A stretch of DNA of 64,000 nt from Pseudonocardia sp. DSM 110487. GTDB lineage: Bacteria > Actinomycetota > Actinomycetes > Mycobacteriales > Pseudonocardiaceae. Below, in pieces: positions 39,484-47,988 of this stretch (position 1 is the first letter of the stretch; every line of letters starts with the position of its first letter). Below the pieces are notes generated by a model that was not told the DNA's origin, made no database searches, and saw nothing but the letters and a program-made list of their open reading frames with translations. A program made the translations under genes and the position numbers. Location: contig NZ_CP080521.1 of the NCBI RefSeq assembly GCF_019468565.1, positions 3,844,001 to 3,908,000 on the forward strand. The letters are read 5' to 3'.

Positions 39484-40384
39484 GCAACCGTTCAACCCGC
39501 AGCTGCGGGCGGCGCGATTCCTTCCCCGCACCATCATCACCGCCCGAACGCTTCCCACTCTCCGGCTCCTCACGAAGCTCACCGGGAGCGCTCGGCGGCC
39601 GGATGCGCAGATCGTCTCCGTGGACACCGACGTGTCGGTACACGTCTTCCGGCCGGCTTCGGCCCGGCCTCGGACGCCGGCGCTGCTGTGGATCCACGGC
39701 GGCGGAATGGTGCTCGGCGACGCGGCGCAGGACAGCCGGTTCTGCCGCCGGGTCGCCGAGCAGCTCGACATCGTCGTCGTCTCGGTGGAGTACCGGCTCG
39801 CACCCGAGCACCCGTTCCCGACGCCGCTGGAAGACTGCTATACCGCGCTGCGCTGGCTCGCCCGCCAGGCCGACGTCGACCCCGCCCGCATCGCCGTCGG
39901 CGGCGCCAGCGCCGGCGGAGGTCTGGCCGCCGCGTTGGCGCTGCTGGCGAAGGAACGTGGCGAGATCCGTCCGGTCCTGCAGCTGCTGTCCTACCCGATG
40001 TTGGACGACCGGACCACTATCCGCACCGACATCGACCCGCGGTCGCTACGCGTGTGGAGCCCGCACAGCAACCGGTTCGGCTGGCGCGCCTACGTCGGCC
40101 CCGCCACCGCGGACGGCAGCGTGCCCCCGCTGGCCGCGCCGGCCCGCTACGAGGACCTCTCCGGCCTTCCGCCCGCCTGGATCGGCGTCGGCACCAACGA
40201 CCTGTTCCACGACGAGGACGTCACCTACGCCCGGCGGCTGCAGCAGGTCGGCGTCGACTGCACCCTGCACGTAGTGCCCGGCGCTTACCACAACTTCGAC
40301 TCCATCGAACCGAAAACCGCCCTCTCCCGGGCCTTCGTCGAGGCCCAGACCACCGCACTGGACGAAGCACTCAACGGCGGCTGA
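39476..40384 (+). CDS. Alpha/beta hydrolase, hormone-sensitive-lipase family esterase
   Basis: A 302-residue HSL-type esterase. LWIHGGGMVLGDA is the oxyanion HGGG motif near residue 73, VGGASAGGGLAAALAL the nucleophile elbow near 143, GTNDLFHDEDV supplies the Asp and VPGAYHNFDSI the His. RLAPEHPFPTPLEDCY is the usual family stretch. It hydrolyses short-chain esters, probably in the cytoplasm. Its ATG overlaps the end of the TetR gene, and AGGAAAA serves as ribosome site. Confidence 0.92.
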   Translation: MTEQPFNPQLRAARFLPRTIITARTLPTLRLLTKLTGSARRPDAQIVSVDTDVSVHVFRPASARPRTPALLWIHGGGMVLGDAAQDSRFCRRVAEQLDIVVVSVEYRLAPEHPFPTPLEDCYTALRWLARQADVDPARIAVGGASAGGGLAAALALLAKERGEIRPVLQLLSYPMLDDRTTIRTDIDPRSLRVWSPHSNRFGWRAYVGPATADGSVPPLAAPARYEDLSGLPPAWIGVGTNDLFHDEDVTYARRLQQVGVDCTLHVVPGAYHNFDSIEPKTALSRAFVEAQTTALDEALNGG

Positions 40385-40468
40385 ACGGACGAACCGACGA
40401 TCCGGCCGGTTCGTGGGCGAACGAGGAAGTCAGAACTCGAGCCCGACGGCACGGGCGCACGGTCACGA

Positions 40469-41242
40469 TCAGTGGCCGGCAGCCTGATCTGCAGGCCGAG
40501 CTGGTCCGCGAGCATGCTGCCGGGAGCGGGAGTACCTCATGCGGGCGAGTTCGGCGTTGTTCCGAGCCTCGTTTCCGCCGAAGAAGACCGAGCCGGACCG
40601 ATTGCCCCGCCACAGCTGTGGCCGCCAGCGCTGCACGGCCTCGTCGATCGGGAACTCCTGCCCGAGGGTGTCGCCGATGTGCACGATCCACCTCTGCTTC
40701 TCGCCGGGAGCGGTGCGGCTCCCGAGGCTCCAGGCCCCGTACAACTCCGGATGGCGCGCCACGGCATCGGGGTTCGCTGGGTACAGCTCCAGCCAGATCG
40801 GTACCGAGACGGCAGCGTCGGCCCCGACTGTGGCGCGCAGGCGCGCCCCGCGCCGCTTGCTGCGGAGTGCGACCTCGTTCGTCATGACGCCCACCCCGGA
40901 GAGCTCGGTCCAGGCCAGACGCACGAGGGCGCGGCCACGTCGCGGCAGCACCCGGATCCCCTCGTGGTCCACCACCAGCCTCGTGGGTGCCCGCCGGCGG
41001 ACGACCACCGCCAAGGCGACAACGAGCACGACCACCAGGCCACCGGCGCCGGCCATCAGCCGGACAGCCATCTCCTCCGGCCCGGCGACGAACGAGGCCA
41101 GACATCCCGCAGCGAACAGCAGGGCGAGCGCGACGCTGATCCACCGCATGACGAGGCCGGAGCCGGTGCGGGAGGTGAGGTCGATCTCGTTGGACGCCAC
41201 GCCACGGTGAAGCCCCTGAGTGGTCCTACCGATGCCGGCCAT
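40469..41242 (-). CDS. Two-helix membrane protein of unknown function
   Basis: A 257-residue protein: about 30 residues of N-terminal tail, two adjacent membrane helices near residues 31-78 (WISVALALLFAAGCLASFVAG, GAGGLVVVLVVALAVVVRR), then a cytoplasmic part with LVVDHEGIRVLPRRGRALVRLAWTELSGVGV, which looks like a bacterial PH-type beta unit. The family is not assigned. AAGGAGAGAC fixes the ATG. It diverges from the lipoprotein gene at 41488. Confidence 0.75.
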   Translation of the reverse strand: MAGIGRTTQGLHRGVASNEIDLTSRTGSGLVMRWISVALALLFAAGCLASFVAGPEEMAVRLMAGAGGLVVVLVVALAVVVRRRAPTRLVVDHEGIRVLPRRGRALVRLAWTELSGVGVMTNEVALRSKRRGARLRATVGADAAVSVPIWLELYPANPDAVARHPELYGAWSLGSRTAPGEKQRWIVHIGDTLGQEFPIDEAVQRWRPQLWRGNRSGSVFFGGNEARNNAELARMRYSRSRQHARGPARPADQAAGH

Positions 41243-41487
41243 GTCTCTCCTTCTGCGGGTGAGCGGTTGCCGCCGCGCCATACGGGTGTCTGCGCCGTGG
41301 GAGGGAGGCTCGCAGCCGACCCGGCCGCCGGTGAAGGAAGAGTTCTTCCGCATGGAGCACGCCTCACAGTCACGCGAACGCCGATCGACGAGTCCCTGCC
41401 ACAGAGGCGCCGTCGAGGCGATGCGACCGCGAGGAATCCGAAAGTCTCGTCGATAGGCTTGGTTGCAGGGACGACCGGGGGGTTGCG

Positions 41488-42132
41488 ATGGCTGCTGGAC
41501 GCGTGCTCGAACGACGACGTGGGCGACACCGGGCGGGGATCGCGTTCCTCGCGCTGATCGCCGTCCTGCTCGGCGGGTGCGCCGGCGGCAACCCATTGCA
41601 GACGGCGATCGCCATGTCGGGACGCCTCGCTGAGGACGGCTTCCGCGACACCAACGTCAACCTGAATTCGACCAACGGCCGCGACATCGTTGTCGTGTCG
41701 GCCTCGGGGCACGATTCGCTCAGCGGGGGGCCCGCCTTCATCAGGGCGGGCGAGCTCGTGTGGACCCAGCTCCCGCTGCGGTTCGACGAGATGCGGATCG
41801 AGATCGGGAACGACGCGACCGAGGCCAGTCGGCAGCAGCTCGAGACGTCGTTCGGCCCGCGCGATCCGGCGATGGACGAGCAGACCATCGGCGGTGCGAT
41901 CGGAGGCGCCTTCGCCACCATCGGCATCATCGCACTGGTCGTGATACTGGTCGTGATCACGGCGGCGGTGCTGCTCACGCTGTGGCTCGTGCGCCGTTCG
42001 GGGCGGCGCCGGGCGGCGGCCCCGCCGTGGCCGCCCGGCCCGCCCTACGGCGGTCCGCCGCCGTGGCAGCCGGGCCCGCCGCCCGGCTACGGTCCGCCGC
42101 CTGCGGGTCCGGCCGGCCCGCCGCCGCGCTGA
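41488..42132 (+). CDS. Lipoprotein with a C-terminal membrane helix and Pro-rich tail
   Basis: A 214-residue protein with a basic, hydrophobic signal and lipobox LLGGC (Cys near residue 31), an extracytoplasmic domain of about 110 residues, a second strong helix near residues 145-168 (IGIIALVVILVVITAAVLLTLWLV), then RRSGRRR and a Pro/Gly-rich tail (PPWPPGPPYGGPP repeats). The outer domain is unassigned. If both signals work, the protein is anchored at both ends with a cytoplasmic tail. The following 280 bp show no gene. Confidence 0.75.
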   Translation: MAAGRVLERRRGRHRAGIAFLALIAVLLGGCAGGNPLQTAIAMSGRLAEDGFRDTNVNLNSTNGRDIVVVSASGHDSLSGGPAFIRAGELVWTQLPLRFDEMRIEIGNDATEASRQQLETSFGPRDPAMDEQTIGGAIGGAFATIGIIALVVILVVITAAVLLTLWLVRRSGRRRAAAPPWPPGPPYGGPPPWQPGPPPGYGPPPAGPAGPPPR

Positions 42133-42409
42133 GCGGGCAACGCCGGGGAACAGCCCGCCGTGGACGCAGCACCGGCGGCGCAGATGCCGGGGCCGTCATG
42201 TTGAGCGACAAGCGATCTTATGACAGGTCAACTGGAGCGCGGGCCGCACGGGGGGAGAGGTGCGTCCTACGACTGCATTGACCGACTTGGGTGGAGCAAA
42301 TGTGGAGCACCGCATTGCGCCGAGCGGGTCCGAACGACGAAGGGGTGCGTCGTACTGCACCGCGCCAAGCGGGAGATTCTCTGTTTCCGAAGGCCGGTGC
42401 GATCCGTTG

Positions 42410-42456
42410 ACCGTACTGGGGGTCGCGGGTTCAAATCCTGTCGTCCCGACGGCACG
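42410..42456 (+). tRNA. 3' fragment resembling tRNA-Pro (GGG), possible attachment-site relic
   Basis: GGTCGCGGGTTCAAATCCTG, followed by TCGTCCCGAC, is the T arm and acceptor 3' strand of an actinobacterial tRNA-Pro, preceded by ACTGGGGG like its anticodon loop. The 5' acceptor strand (expected CGGGACG) and D arm are absent and the anticodon stem is not intact, so it cannot be a working tRNA. Integrating elements of actinomycetes commonly duplicate such tRNA 3' ends. No integrase is seen. The surrounding 42133-43173 holds no supported protein gene. Confidence 0.6.
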
Positions 42457-43173
42457 GGCAAGGCTCGGTGAGTTGATGTTCTCGCAGCTCACCAGGCCTT
42501 GTCTGGCCGGACATGATCTTGTGCGTGATCTGCACCGCATCTCGTTCAGGACCCATCTGGGACTCGCGAAGATGTAGCGACAGGACAGCTGCCGCTTCGG
42601 TGACCGACTGCCGGCCCGGGTGCAGGCAGCGGACGCCATTTCGTGCGGTGCGGATCTGATTCGAGTTCTTCGCCTGGAGCAGGATCAGCGAGAGAGCGAA
42701 AACAGGGGAACGATGTTGGAGCTCGAGCCCATCCACGCGCCCGCAAGGGCCGCCGCTCGCCCGTTCGCCGTTGCCTCCACGGTTCTGCTGACCGGGCTGC
42801 TGCCGCGCCCGACCTCCTACCGCAGGATCATGGAGATCAGCCGGTGAGGTGCCGGCCCACGGTTCGTTGTCTGATGAGTTCGCCTGGCTCCGGGCTCGGC
42901 CCGGTCCGTCGTCGCCCCGGGTCTCGAAGGTGTTGCCTACGGGTAACTTTTGCACGGTCTCGAGATCGCCCGGCCTGACGCCCTGCCATCGGCGTGATCC
43001 GGTGCGAATGACGACGGGCTCCACGTCTGAACCGGTGCAAGGTTCTACGACTTGTCGACCCTACGTTCGATCGCTGTCAGATCCGCGAATGAAACGCTTT
43101 ACGCAATGCTGCGTTGAAATGCCAAGGGCCGGGCTGTCGGCGACGGGACCTCTTCGCTATTGTGATCCACGCT

Positions 43174-43818
43174 ATGAAGCAGACAACGAAGTTGTCGTGC
43201 CAGCTCTTCCTGCTCCTCCACGACCCGTTCACGGGGAAGGGGGAGGTCAGCCAGGAGCTGTTGGAGTGCGGGGTATCCGCTGCCGAACTCGCCGACCTCG
43301 TCATCGGTCGACGGATCGGGATCATCGACGACCACGTGGTGATGGCGGACCCGGTCCAGGCCGGGCCTACCGACCGGGTCGGTGACTACGTCCTCGGATG
43401 TGTTGCCGATCAACAGAAGTCCTACACCGTGCGCACGTGGGTGGGTTCCCTGGGCGAGGCCGTCACCGACCTCGTCGTGCGGGAGCTCGTCGACGAGGGA
43501 GTGGTGCGGCACCAGCGGGGGTCGCTGGGACTGCGCGGTCGCAAGCCGGACCGATTCCCGGCGATGGATCTGTTGCGGGCCAGCAGCTCGCGCAACCGGG
43601 TGCGGCACATGCTCACCCATCCTGCCGAGTTCGACTTGGCCGGCGCGACCGTCGCGTCGATGGTCGGCGCATTGGGCGCCGAGCGGGTTTTCGAGGTCCA
43701 CGATGCGCGAGACGTGCTCAAAGAGTTGAACACCTACCTGCCGCCGGCGCTGCAGGCGGTGGTGGCCGGATTGGCAGCGGCGGTCGCCGCCGCATCGGTG
43801 GCGTTGGGCGGCCGGTGA
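43174..43818 (+). CDS. GPP34 (GOLPH3-like) family protein
   Basis: The 214-residue protein matches the GPP34 family: LSCQLFLLLHDPFTGKGEVSQELLECGVSAAELADLVIG at the N terminus, an internal LVVRELVDEGVVRHQRG, and a hydrophobic Ala-rich C terminus (VVAGLAAAVAAASVALGG). Eukaryotic relatives bind phosphoinositides at the Golgi. In actinobacteria the paralogues are numerous and of unknown role. ATG 43174 begins the conserved region; the upstream extension does not. It is followed by a TPR gene. Confidence 0.88.
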   Translation: MKQTTKLSCQLFLLLHDPFTGKGEVSQELLECGVSAAELADLVIGRRIGIIDDHVVMADPVQAGPTDRVGDYVLGCVADQQKSYTVRTWVGSLGEAVTDLVVRELVDEGVVRHQRGSLGLRGRKPDRFPAMDLLRASSSRNRVRHMLTHPAEFDLAGATVASMVGALGAERVFEVHDARDVLKELNTYLPPALQAVVAGLAAAVAAASVALGGR

Positions 43819-43828
43819 GTGACCACAG

Positions 43829-44653
43829 ATGACATCCGCCGGCGGCGGTCTCGATGGAGGCCGGTTCAAAGGTTCGGCCTTTCTCGCCCAGAGTGCTGCC
43901 CTCCACCAGGCCCTCGGCGGGGCTCCGCAACACAGCTCGGCCGTCCGCTGGCTGGAGCTGGCGGAACGCAACGCCGCCGGGGTTGATCTCGTTCATCAGG
44001 ATCGGGCGGACGAGGCCGTCGAGGCCTTCCACGATGTGGTCGCCGACTGCGCGGGAGTGCTCGGGCCACAGCACCCGGACACGCTCGTCGCCGCCGGGAA
44101 CATGGCGGTCGCCCACGCGTGCGCCGGCCGGCTGGCGGCAGCGCTGGGCATGCTCGAGGTGAATCTCGCCGCTCGGGTCGCGGTGTTCGGGGACGGGCAT
44201 CCGCGCACGCTGGACGCGCGGGACGCGCTGGGCACCGTGCTGCGGCTCTCCGGACGCACGGCCGACGCGGTGGCCGTGCACTCGCGGGTCGCGCACCAGC
44301 GGGCTCTCGCCCTCGGCCCCAGCCACCCCGACACCCTCGTGTCCCGCCTGGGGCTGGCTCTCGACGGCGCGGAAGCGGGCGACCTCGGCCCGGCCTCCGC
44401 GGCGCTGGACCAGCTCCTCCACGACGCCGAAGCGATCTTCGGGCCTCGTGACTACCTGACCACGGTCGTCCGGGCGGCGGCCGCGGACATCGCCCTCGCA
44501 CTCGGCCGGGTCGACCATGCCGTGACTCAGCTGCAGCTGGCCTACTCGGCTACGGAGTCGGTACGCGGGCCGGCCCACCCCGACACCGTGGCCCTGCAGG
44601 CGGAACTCGCCGACGCGGTGGCCATCCAGTCGGCCTCCCGGCCCGGCCCGTAG
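43829..44653 (+). CDS. Tetratricopeptide-repeat protein
   Basis: A 274-residue helical repeat protein with kinesin-light-chain-type TPRs: LGPQHPDTLVAAGNMAVAHA, GHPRTLDARDALGTVLRLSG, LGPSHPDTLVSRLGLALDGA and GPAHPDTVALQAELADA, each about 42 residues apart. Such TPRs mediate protein-protein contact. No enzymatic or membrane domain is present. It starts 10 bp after the GPP34 stop, so the two are probably co-transcribed. It converges on the SDR gene at 44681. Confidence 0.82.
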   Translation: MTSAGGGLDGGRFKGSAFLAQSAALHQALGGAPQHSSAVRWLELAERNAAGVDLVHQDRADEAVEAFHDVVADCAGVLGPQHPDTLVAAGNMAVAHACAGRLAAALGMLEVNLAARVAVFGDGHPRTLDARDALGTVLRLSGRTADAVAVHSRVAHQRALALGPSHPDTLVSRLGLALDGAEAGDLGPASAALDQLLHDAEAIFGPRDYLTTVVRAAAADIALALGRVDHAVTQLQLAYSATESVRGPAHPDTVALQAELADAVAIQSASRPGP

Positions 44654-44680
44654 CCGGCCGGCCGGGGTCGCATCTCGAGG

Positions 44681-45460
44681 TCACATCTCGTCGAGGGCCA
44701 TCAGCGACTCGGGAAGGACCTGGCCGCCGTCGACGACGAGGCACTGACCGGTGATGTACGCGGCCTCCTCCGTCGCGAAGAACAGAGCGGCGTTTCCGAT
44801 GTCGGCCGGCGTGCCCAGCCTGCGCTGGGGGATCGATCGGGCCATCTGGTCGAGGTAGTCCTGCCCGAGGTCCTCGAGCCCCTCCGTGACGATGTTGCCC
44901 GGCAGCACGGCGTTGATGGTGACGCCTCGCAGGGCCAGTTCCATGGCCGCCGTGCGGATGAACCCGAGCTGGCCGGCCTTGCTGGCGCCGTAGTGGGACC
45001 AGCCGGGGTAGCCCGTGATCGGCCCGGTGATCGAGGACGTGACCACGATCCGGCCCCGGCCCGACTCGGTCAGCGCGGGCAGGCAGGCCTGGACCGCGAA
45101 CACCGTGCCCTTGAGGTTGGTGGCCAGCACCTCGTCCAGATCCGCCGGCTTCATGTCCTCCAGCCGGGCGGAGGGAAAGACGCCCGCGTTGGCGCACAGC
45201 ACGTCGATGCCGCCGTGCCGGGCGAGCGCGGTGCGCGCCATCTCGTCGCACTGCTCGCGGTCCCGGACGTCGCACACCACGGCCGACGCCTCGCCCCCTG
45301 CCTTCGTCAACTCCGCGACGGTCGAGGCGAGCGCGTCCTCGTCGCGGCCCACGACCAGTACCCGGGCGCCGGCTGCGGCGAACACGCCCGCGATGCCGCG
45401 GCCGATGCCCCGGCTCGCTCCGGTGACGACGACCGAACGGCCGGCGATCGAGGTGAACAT
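44681..45460 (-). CDS. Short-chain dehydrogenase/reductase (FabG-like)
   Basis: A 259-residue classical SDR: VVVTGASRGIGRGIAGVF, CANAGVFPSARLEDM, SSITGPITGYPGWSHYGASKAGQL (Ser, Tyr, Lys) and NAVLPGNIVTEGL, ending GQCLVVDGGQVLPES. It is the last gene of a four-gene minus-strand operon, 6 bp after the kinase stop. In the pathway proposed for this operon it would oxidise or reduce the aldehyde or alcohol product; that is inference from position. ATG 45460 is chosen; TTG 45463 is an alternative. Confidence 0.88.
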   Translation of the reverse strand: MFTSIAGRSVVVTGASRGIGRGIAGVFAAAGARVLVVGRDEDALASTVAELTKAGGEASAVVCDVRDREQCDEMARTALARHGGIDVLCANAGVFPSARLEDMKPADLDEVLATNLKGTVFAVQACLPALTESGRGRIVVTSSITGPITGYPGWSHYGASKAGQLGFIRTAAMELALRGVTINAVLPGNIVTEGLEDLGQDYLDQMARSIPQRRLGTPADIGNAALFFATEEAAYITGQCLVVDGGQVLPESLMALDEM

Positions 45461-45466
45461 CAAGCA

Positions 45467-46618
45467 TCAACTCCGTCGAAGGTTCGTCTGGGTGTGGTCG
45501 TGGGGTTGTCCGGGTGCACGAGTGGCCGGGCGTAGCGACTGCCCGGCCGACTGCAGGTAGCGCCGCGCGAGCATGCAGGAGTCCGCGGTGTAGCCCGGCC
45601 CGATCTCCCGGCACTCGCGGGAGTGCGCGTGCGAACCCATCCAGGCCACCAGCATCAGCCTGCGCATCATCACGAAGGTGGCGAGCATCTGCTCGTCGGC
45701 CGGGTCGAGCGGCTCCACCGTGCGGTAGCCGCGCAGCCAGGCGGCCTGCCACTCGGGCAGTCGAGGGTCGTGTTCGACGAAGCTGACAGCGGCCGCGAAG
45801 TCGTACAGGAACCAGGAGAAGCCGCAGTCGTCGAAGTCGATCACGTGCAGCCGGTCACCGTCGACGAGCAGGTTCGCCGCTCGCAGATCGGCGTGGATCA
45901 AGCCGAAGCGATCCGGGGATGTCCCGTAGTCGGCGAGCCGGTCGCGCACCAACTCGGCGGCCGGAGCGAGTACGGCCCGCTCGGCATCGCCGACGCCGAT
46001 GCCGTCCTGCCAGCGCCCCCACCTTGCGCTCGCGCCCAGTGAGTTCGGCCAGTCCCATGAGAACCTCGAGAAGCCGGCCGGACGGCGCCACGCGCGCGAG
46101 TGGCGGTGCAGCCGAGCCGTGATGGCGCCGAGCGCAGCGAAGATCTCCGCGCCGAGCAGCGTCCCATCCGGTTCGACGCCTGGGACGACCGTGAACAGCA
46201 CGGCGTGTCGGGCGGTGCCATCAACCTCGACCGTGACCACGCGGTCGTCGTCCCGCGTGAGCACCACCGACGGTGTCGAGATGCCGGCGTCCGTGCCGAG
46301 AGCGCCCATCCAGTCCAACTCGGACTCGATCGCTGCCCGGTCGTGGTACTCGGCCCGGTGCACCCGCAGGATGCCGCTGCGACCCGTCCCGGGATCGTCG
46401 ATCCGGTACGTCGCGTTCTCCGAGAGGTTGATCAGTCGCATGGTCCGCTGTGCGGACAGCCCGTATCTGCCGAGCGCGGCCTCGGCGACCCGGTCGTCGC
46501 CCCGGGCGGCCGCCTCGTCTTCGATCGCGTTGTCTTCGATCGCGTTGTCTTCGATCGCGTTGTCTTCGATCGCGTTGTCTTCGATCGCGTTGTCTTCGAT
46601 CGCGTTGTCCTCGGTCAC
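45467..46618 (-). CDS. APH/homoserine-kinase-II-like small-molecule kinase
   Basis: A 383-residue phosphotransferase. After an acidic N-terminal repeat tail (residues 1-33), the kinase fold has ENATYRIDDPGTGRSGILRVHR (P-loop-like strand and Lys/Arg), the catalytic loop GLIHADLRAANLLVDGD with Asp and Asn, and the metal motif VIDFDDCGFSWFLYD. The family phosphorylates hydroxyls of small amines, such as hydroxylysine, choline, ethanolamine and homoserine. Its GTG overlaps the ALDH stop as GTGA. The operon partner is a class III PLP enzyme, the pairing known from hydroxylysine and ethanolamine kinase/phospho-lyase systems. Confidence 0.87.
   Translation of the reverse strand: MTEDNAIEDNAIEDNAIEDNAIEDNAIEDNAIEDEAAARGDDRVAEAALGRYGLSAQRTMRLINLSENATYRIDDPGTGRSGILRVHRAEYHDRAAIESELDWMGALGTDAGISTPSVVLTRDDDRVVTVEVDGTARHAVLFTVVPGVEPDGTLLGAEIFAALGAITARLHRHSRAWRRPAGFSRFSWDWPNSLGASARWGRWQDGIGVGDAERAVLAPAAELVRDRLADYGTSPDRFGLIHADLRAANLLVDGDRLHVIDFDDCGFSWFLYDFAAAVSFVEHDPRLPEWQAAWLRGYRTVEPLDPADEQMLATFVMMRRLMLVAWMGSHAHSRECREIGPGYTADSCMLARRYLQSAGQSLRPATRAPGQPHDHTQTNLRRS
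46518..46607 (-). repeat. Six tandem 15-bp repeats inside the kinase gene
   Basis: TCTTCGATCGCGTTG (plus-strand view) occurs six times without a mismatch, encoding IEDNA repeats immediately after the GTG start of the kinase. The unit length is a multiple of three, so copy-number changes would alter the length of the acidic tail without a frameshift. Confidence 0.95.
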
Positions 46619-47988
46619 TGCACGCCCTCCCGTGCATTGGATGCAACCGGGTACGGCGGGACGGGACCGCGCTCGGCCACCCGGGTTTCCGTCGTGGTGA
46701 GGTGTGCGATCAGCTCGGGCCGTGTGCCGGTCGACGTGACGCTTGTCCAGCGCAGCAGCTCCTCGGGCCGAATCCCGGGCGACGGCAGGCCGGCGACGGT
46801 CATGCCGGCCGCGACGGCCCCGGCGAGCCCGGCGTCCCCGTCGGGGCCCGCGGTCGTGCCGGCGTTCACCACGACGCGGCCAACCGGGACCTCGGTGCAG
46901 AACCGCGCGATCACGGCCGGATCGGTCGAGTGCACGGCTGCGGCGAGCCCGGGGCCGGCGCGCACCACGGATCGGGCCGCTGCCACGCCCCGCATGACGT
47001 CGGGCACCCGCACCATGCCGAGCACCGGCGCGCACGTCCCGCGCACGAGCGTTTCCTCGGGGACGACGAGATCGAACGGCGCGACGAGGACGCGGGTCGC
47101 GGGGTCGACGCGGATTCCGGCGCGGTGGGCGATCCATACGGCGTCCCGCCCGGCGGCTTCCGCGGCGAGCGCCCCGTCCGGGAACAGGTACCGGCGGAGC
47201 TGCCCGGCCGCCGCGCCGTCGAGCACCGCGGCACCGTGGCGGCCGAGTTCGGCCGTGACGGGCTCGGCGACCCCATCCGTGACGACCAGCACCGACTCGG
47301 TGCCGCCGACCAGTGCGTTGTCGAACGACACGCTCTCCACGAGCTGCGCGGCCACCGCCGCGGGGTCGACCGCCGCGTCGACGAGGACCGGCACGCCGCC
47401 TGCGGCCGGGGCGGTACCGGGGGATGTCACGACGAGGTCGAGGCGTCCATCGATCAGGAGGTCGGCGGTGGGCGGCGCGCTCTGCTCGACGAGGCACTGG
47501 ATCACGCCGTCCGGGGCGCCGGCCGCGACCGCCGACGTCGCCAGCATGCGGACGCCCTCGGCGCAGCTGGGCTCCCCGGCCGGGCACCGGATGACGATCG
47601 CATTGCGGGTCATCAGCGCGAACAACGTCGCGACGCAGCCATGGGCGAACGCGAGGTGGGCGGGCAGGAGCGACAACACGACCCCCACCGGCCGGGGAAC
47701 CTCGACGCGTGCCCCCGACGGATCCATGCGCGGGCTCAGGAGATCCGCCTCGCGGAGCTCATTCGCGGCGTTCGCGCAGGCCGTATGGGTCCGGGTCCGG
47801 TCGGTCACGACCCCGCGACCCGATTCCGCCACCGCTGCCTCGGCGAGCCGGCGGGCGTTCGTCTGCGCCGCGGCGGCCACGGCGGACACGATGCGCGCGA
47901 CATCGGTGGCGGGGTAGCGCTGGTAGGCCCGGGCCGCCCAGCGTGCATGGCCGAGCACGTGCTCGATGGTCGACACCTGCCCCGTCAC
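46615..47988 (-). CDS. Aldehyde dehydrogenase superfamily protein without a recognisable catalytic Cys
   Basis: The 457-residue protein follows the EutE/PduP-like ALDH architecture: an N-terminal helical region (ARIVSAVAAAAQTNARRLAE), PRPVGVVLSLLPAHLAFAHGC, RNAIVIRCPAGEPSCAEG, then SFDNALVGGTESVLVV. In acylating ALDHs the last segment carries the nucleophilic Cys (SFDNNLxC); here that position is Val-Gly. Other Cys residues (RGTCAPVLG, IRCPAG) are not at the catalytic site. It overlaps the aminotransferase stop (GTGA) and the kinase start (GTGA). It may be a true enzyme with a shifted nucleophile or a pseudoenzyme. Confidence 0.8.
   Translation of the reverse strand: MTGQVSTIEHVLGHARWAARAYQRYPATDVARIVSAVAAAAQTNARRLAEAAVAESGRGVVTDRTRTHTACANAANELREADLLSPRMDPSGARVEVPRPVGVVLSLLPAHLAFAHGCVATLFALMTRNAIVIRCPAGEPSCAEGVRMLATSAVAAGAPDGVIQCLVEQSAPPTADLLIDGRLDLVVTSPGTAPAAGGVPVLVDAAVDPAAVAAQLVESVSFDNALVGGTESVLVVTDGVAEPVTAELGRHGAAVLDGAAAGQLRRYLFPDGALAAEAAGRDAVWIAHRAGIRVDPATRVLVAPFDLVVPEETLVRGTCAPVLGMVRVPDVMRGVAAARSVVRAGPGLAAAVHSTDPAVIARFCTEVPVGRVVVNAGTTAGPDGDAGLAGAVAAGMTVAGLPSPGIRPEELLRWTSVTSTGTRPELIAHLTTTETRVAERGPVPPYPVASNAREGVQ

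Noticed and set aside
42196..42639. Minus-strand frame containing GTTGFEPATPSTVNGS
   Set aside because: This type of peptide is a known artefact of reading through tRNA genes. Here it reads the tRNA-Pro 3' fragment and flanking DNA.
42460..43110. Integrase or excisionase gene next to the tRNA-Pro fragment
   Set aside because: Frames on both strands were read for tyrosine-recombinase motifs (R..HxxR..Y). None was found.
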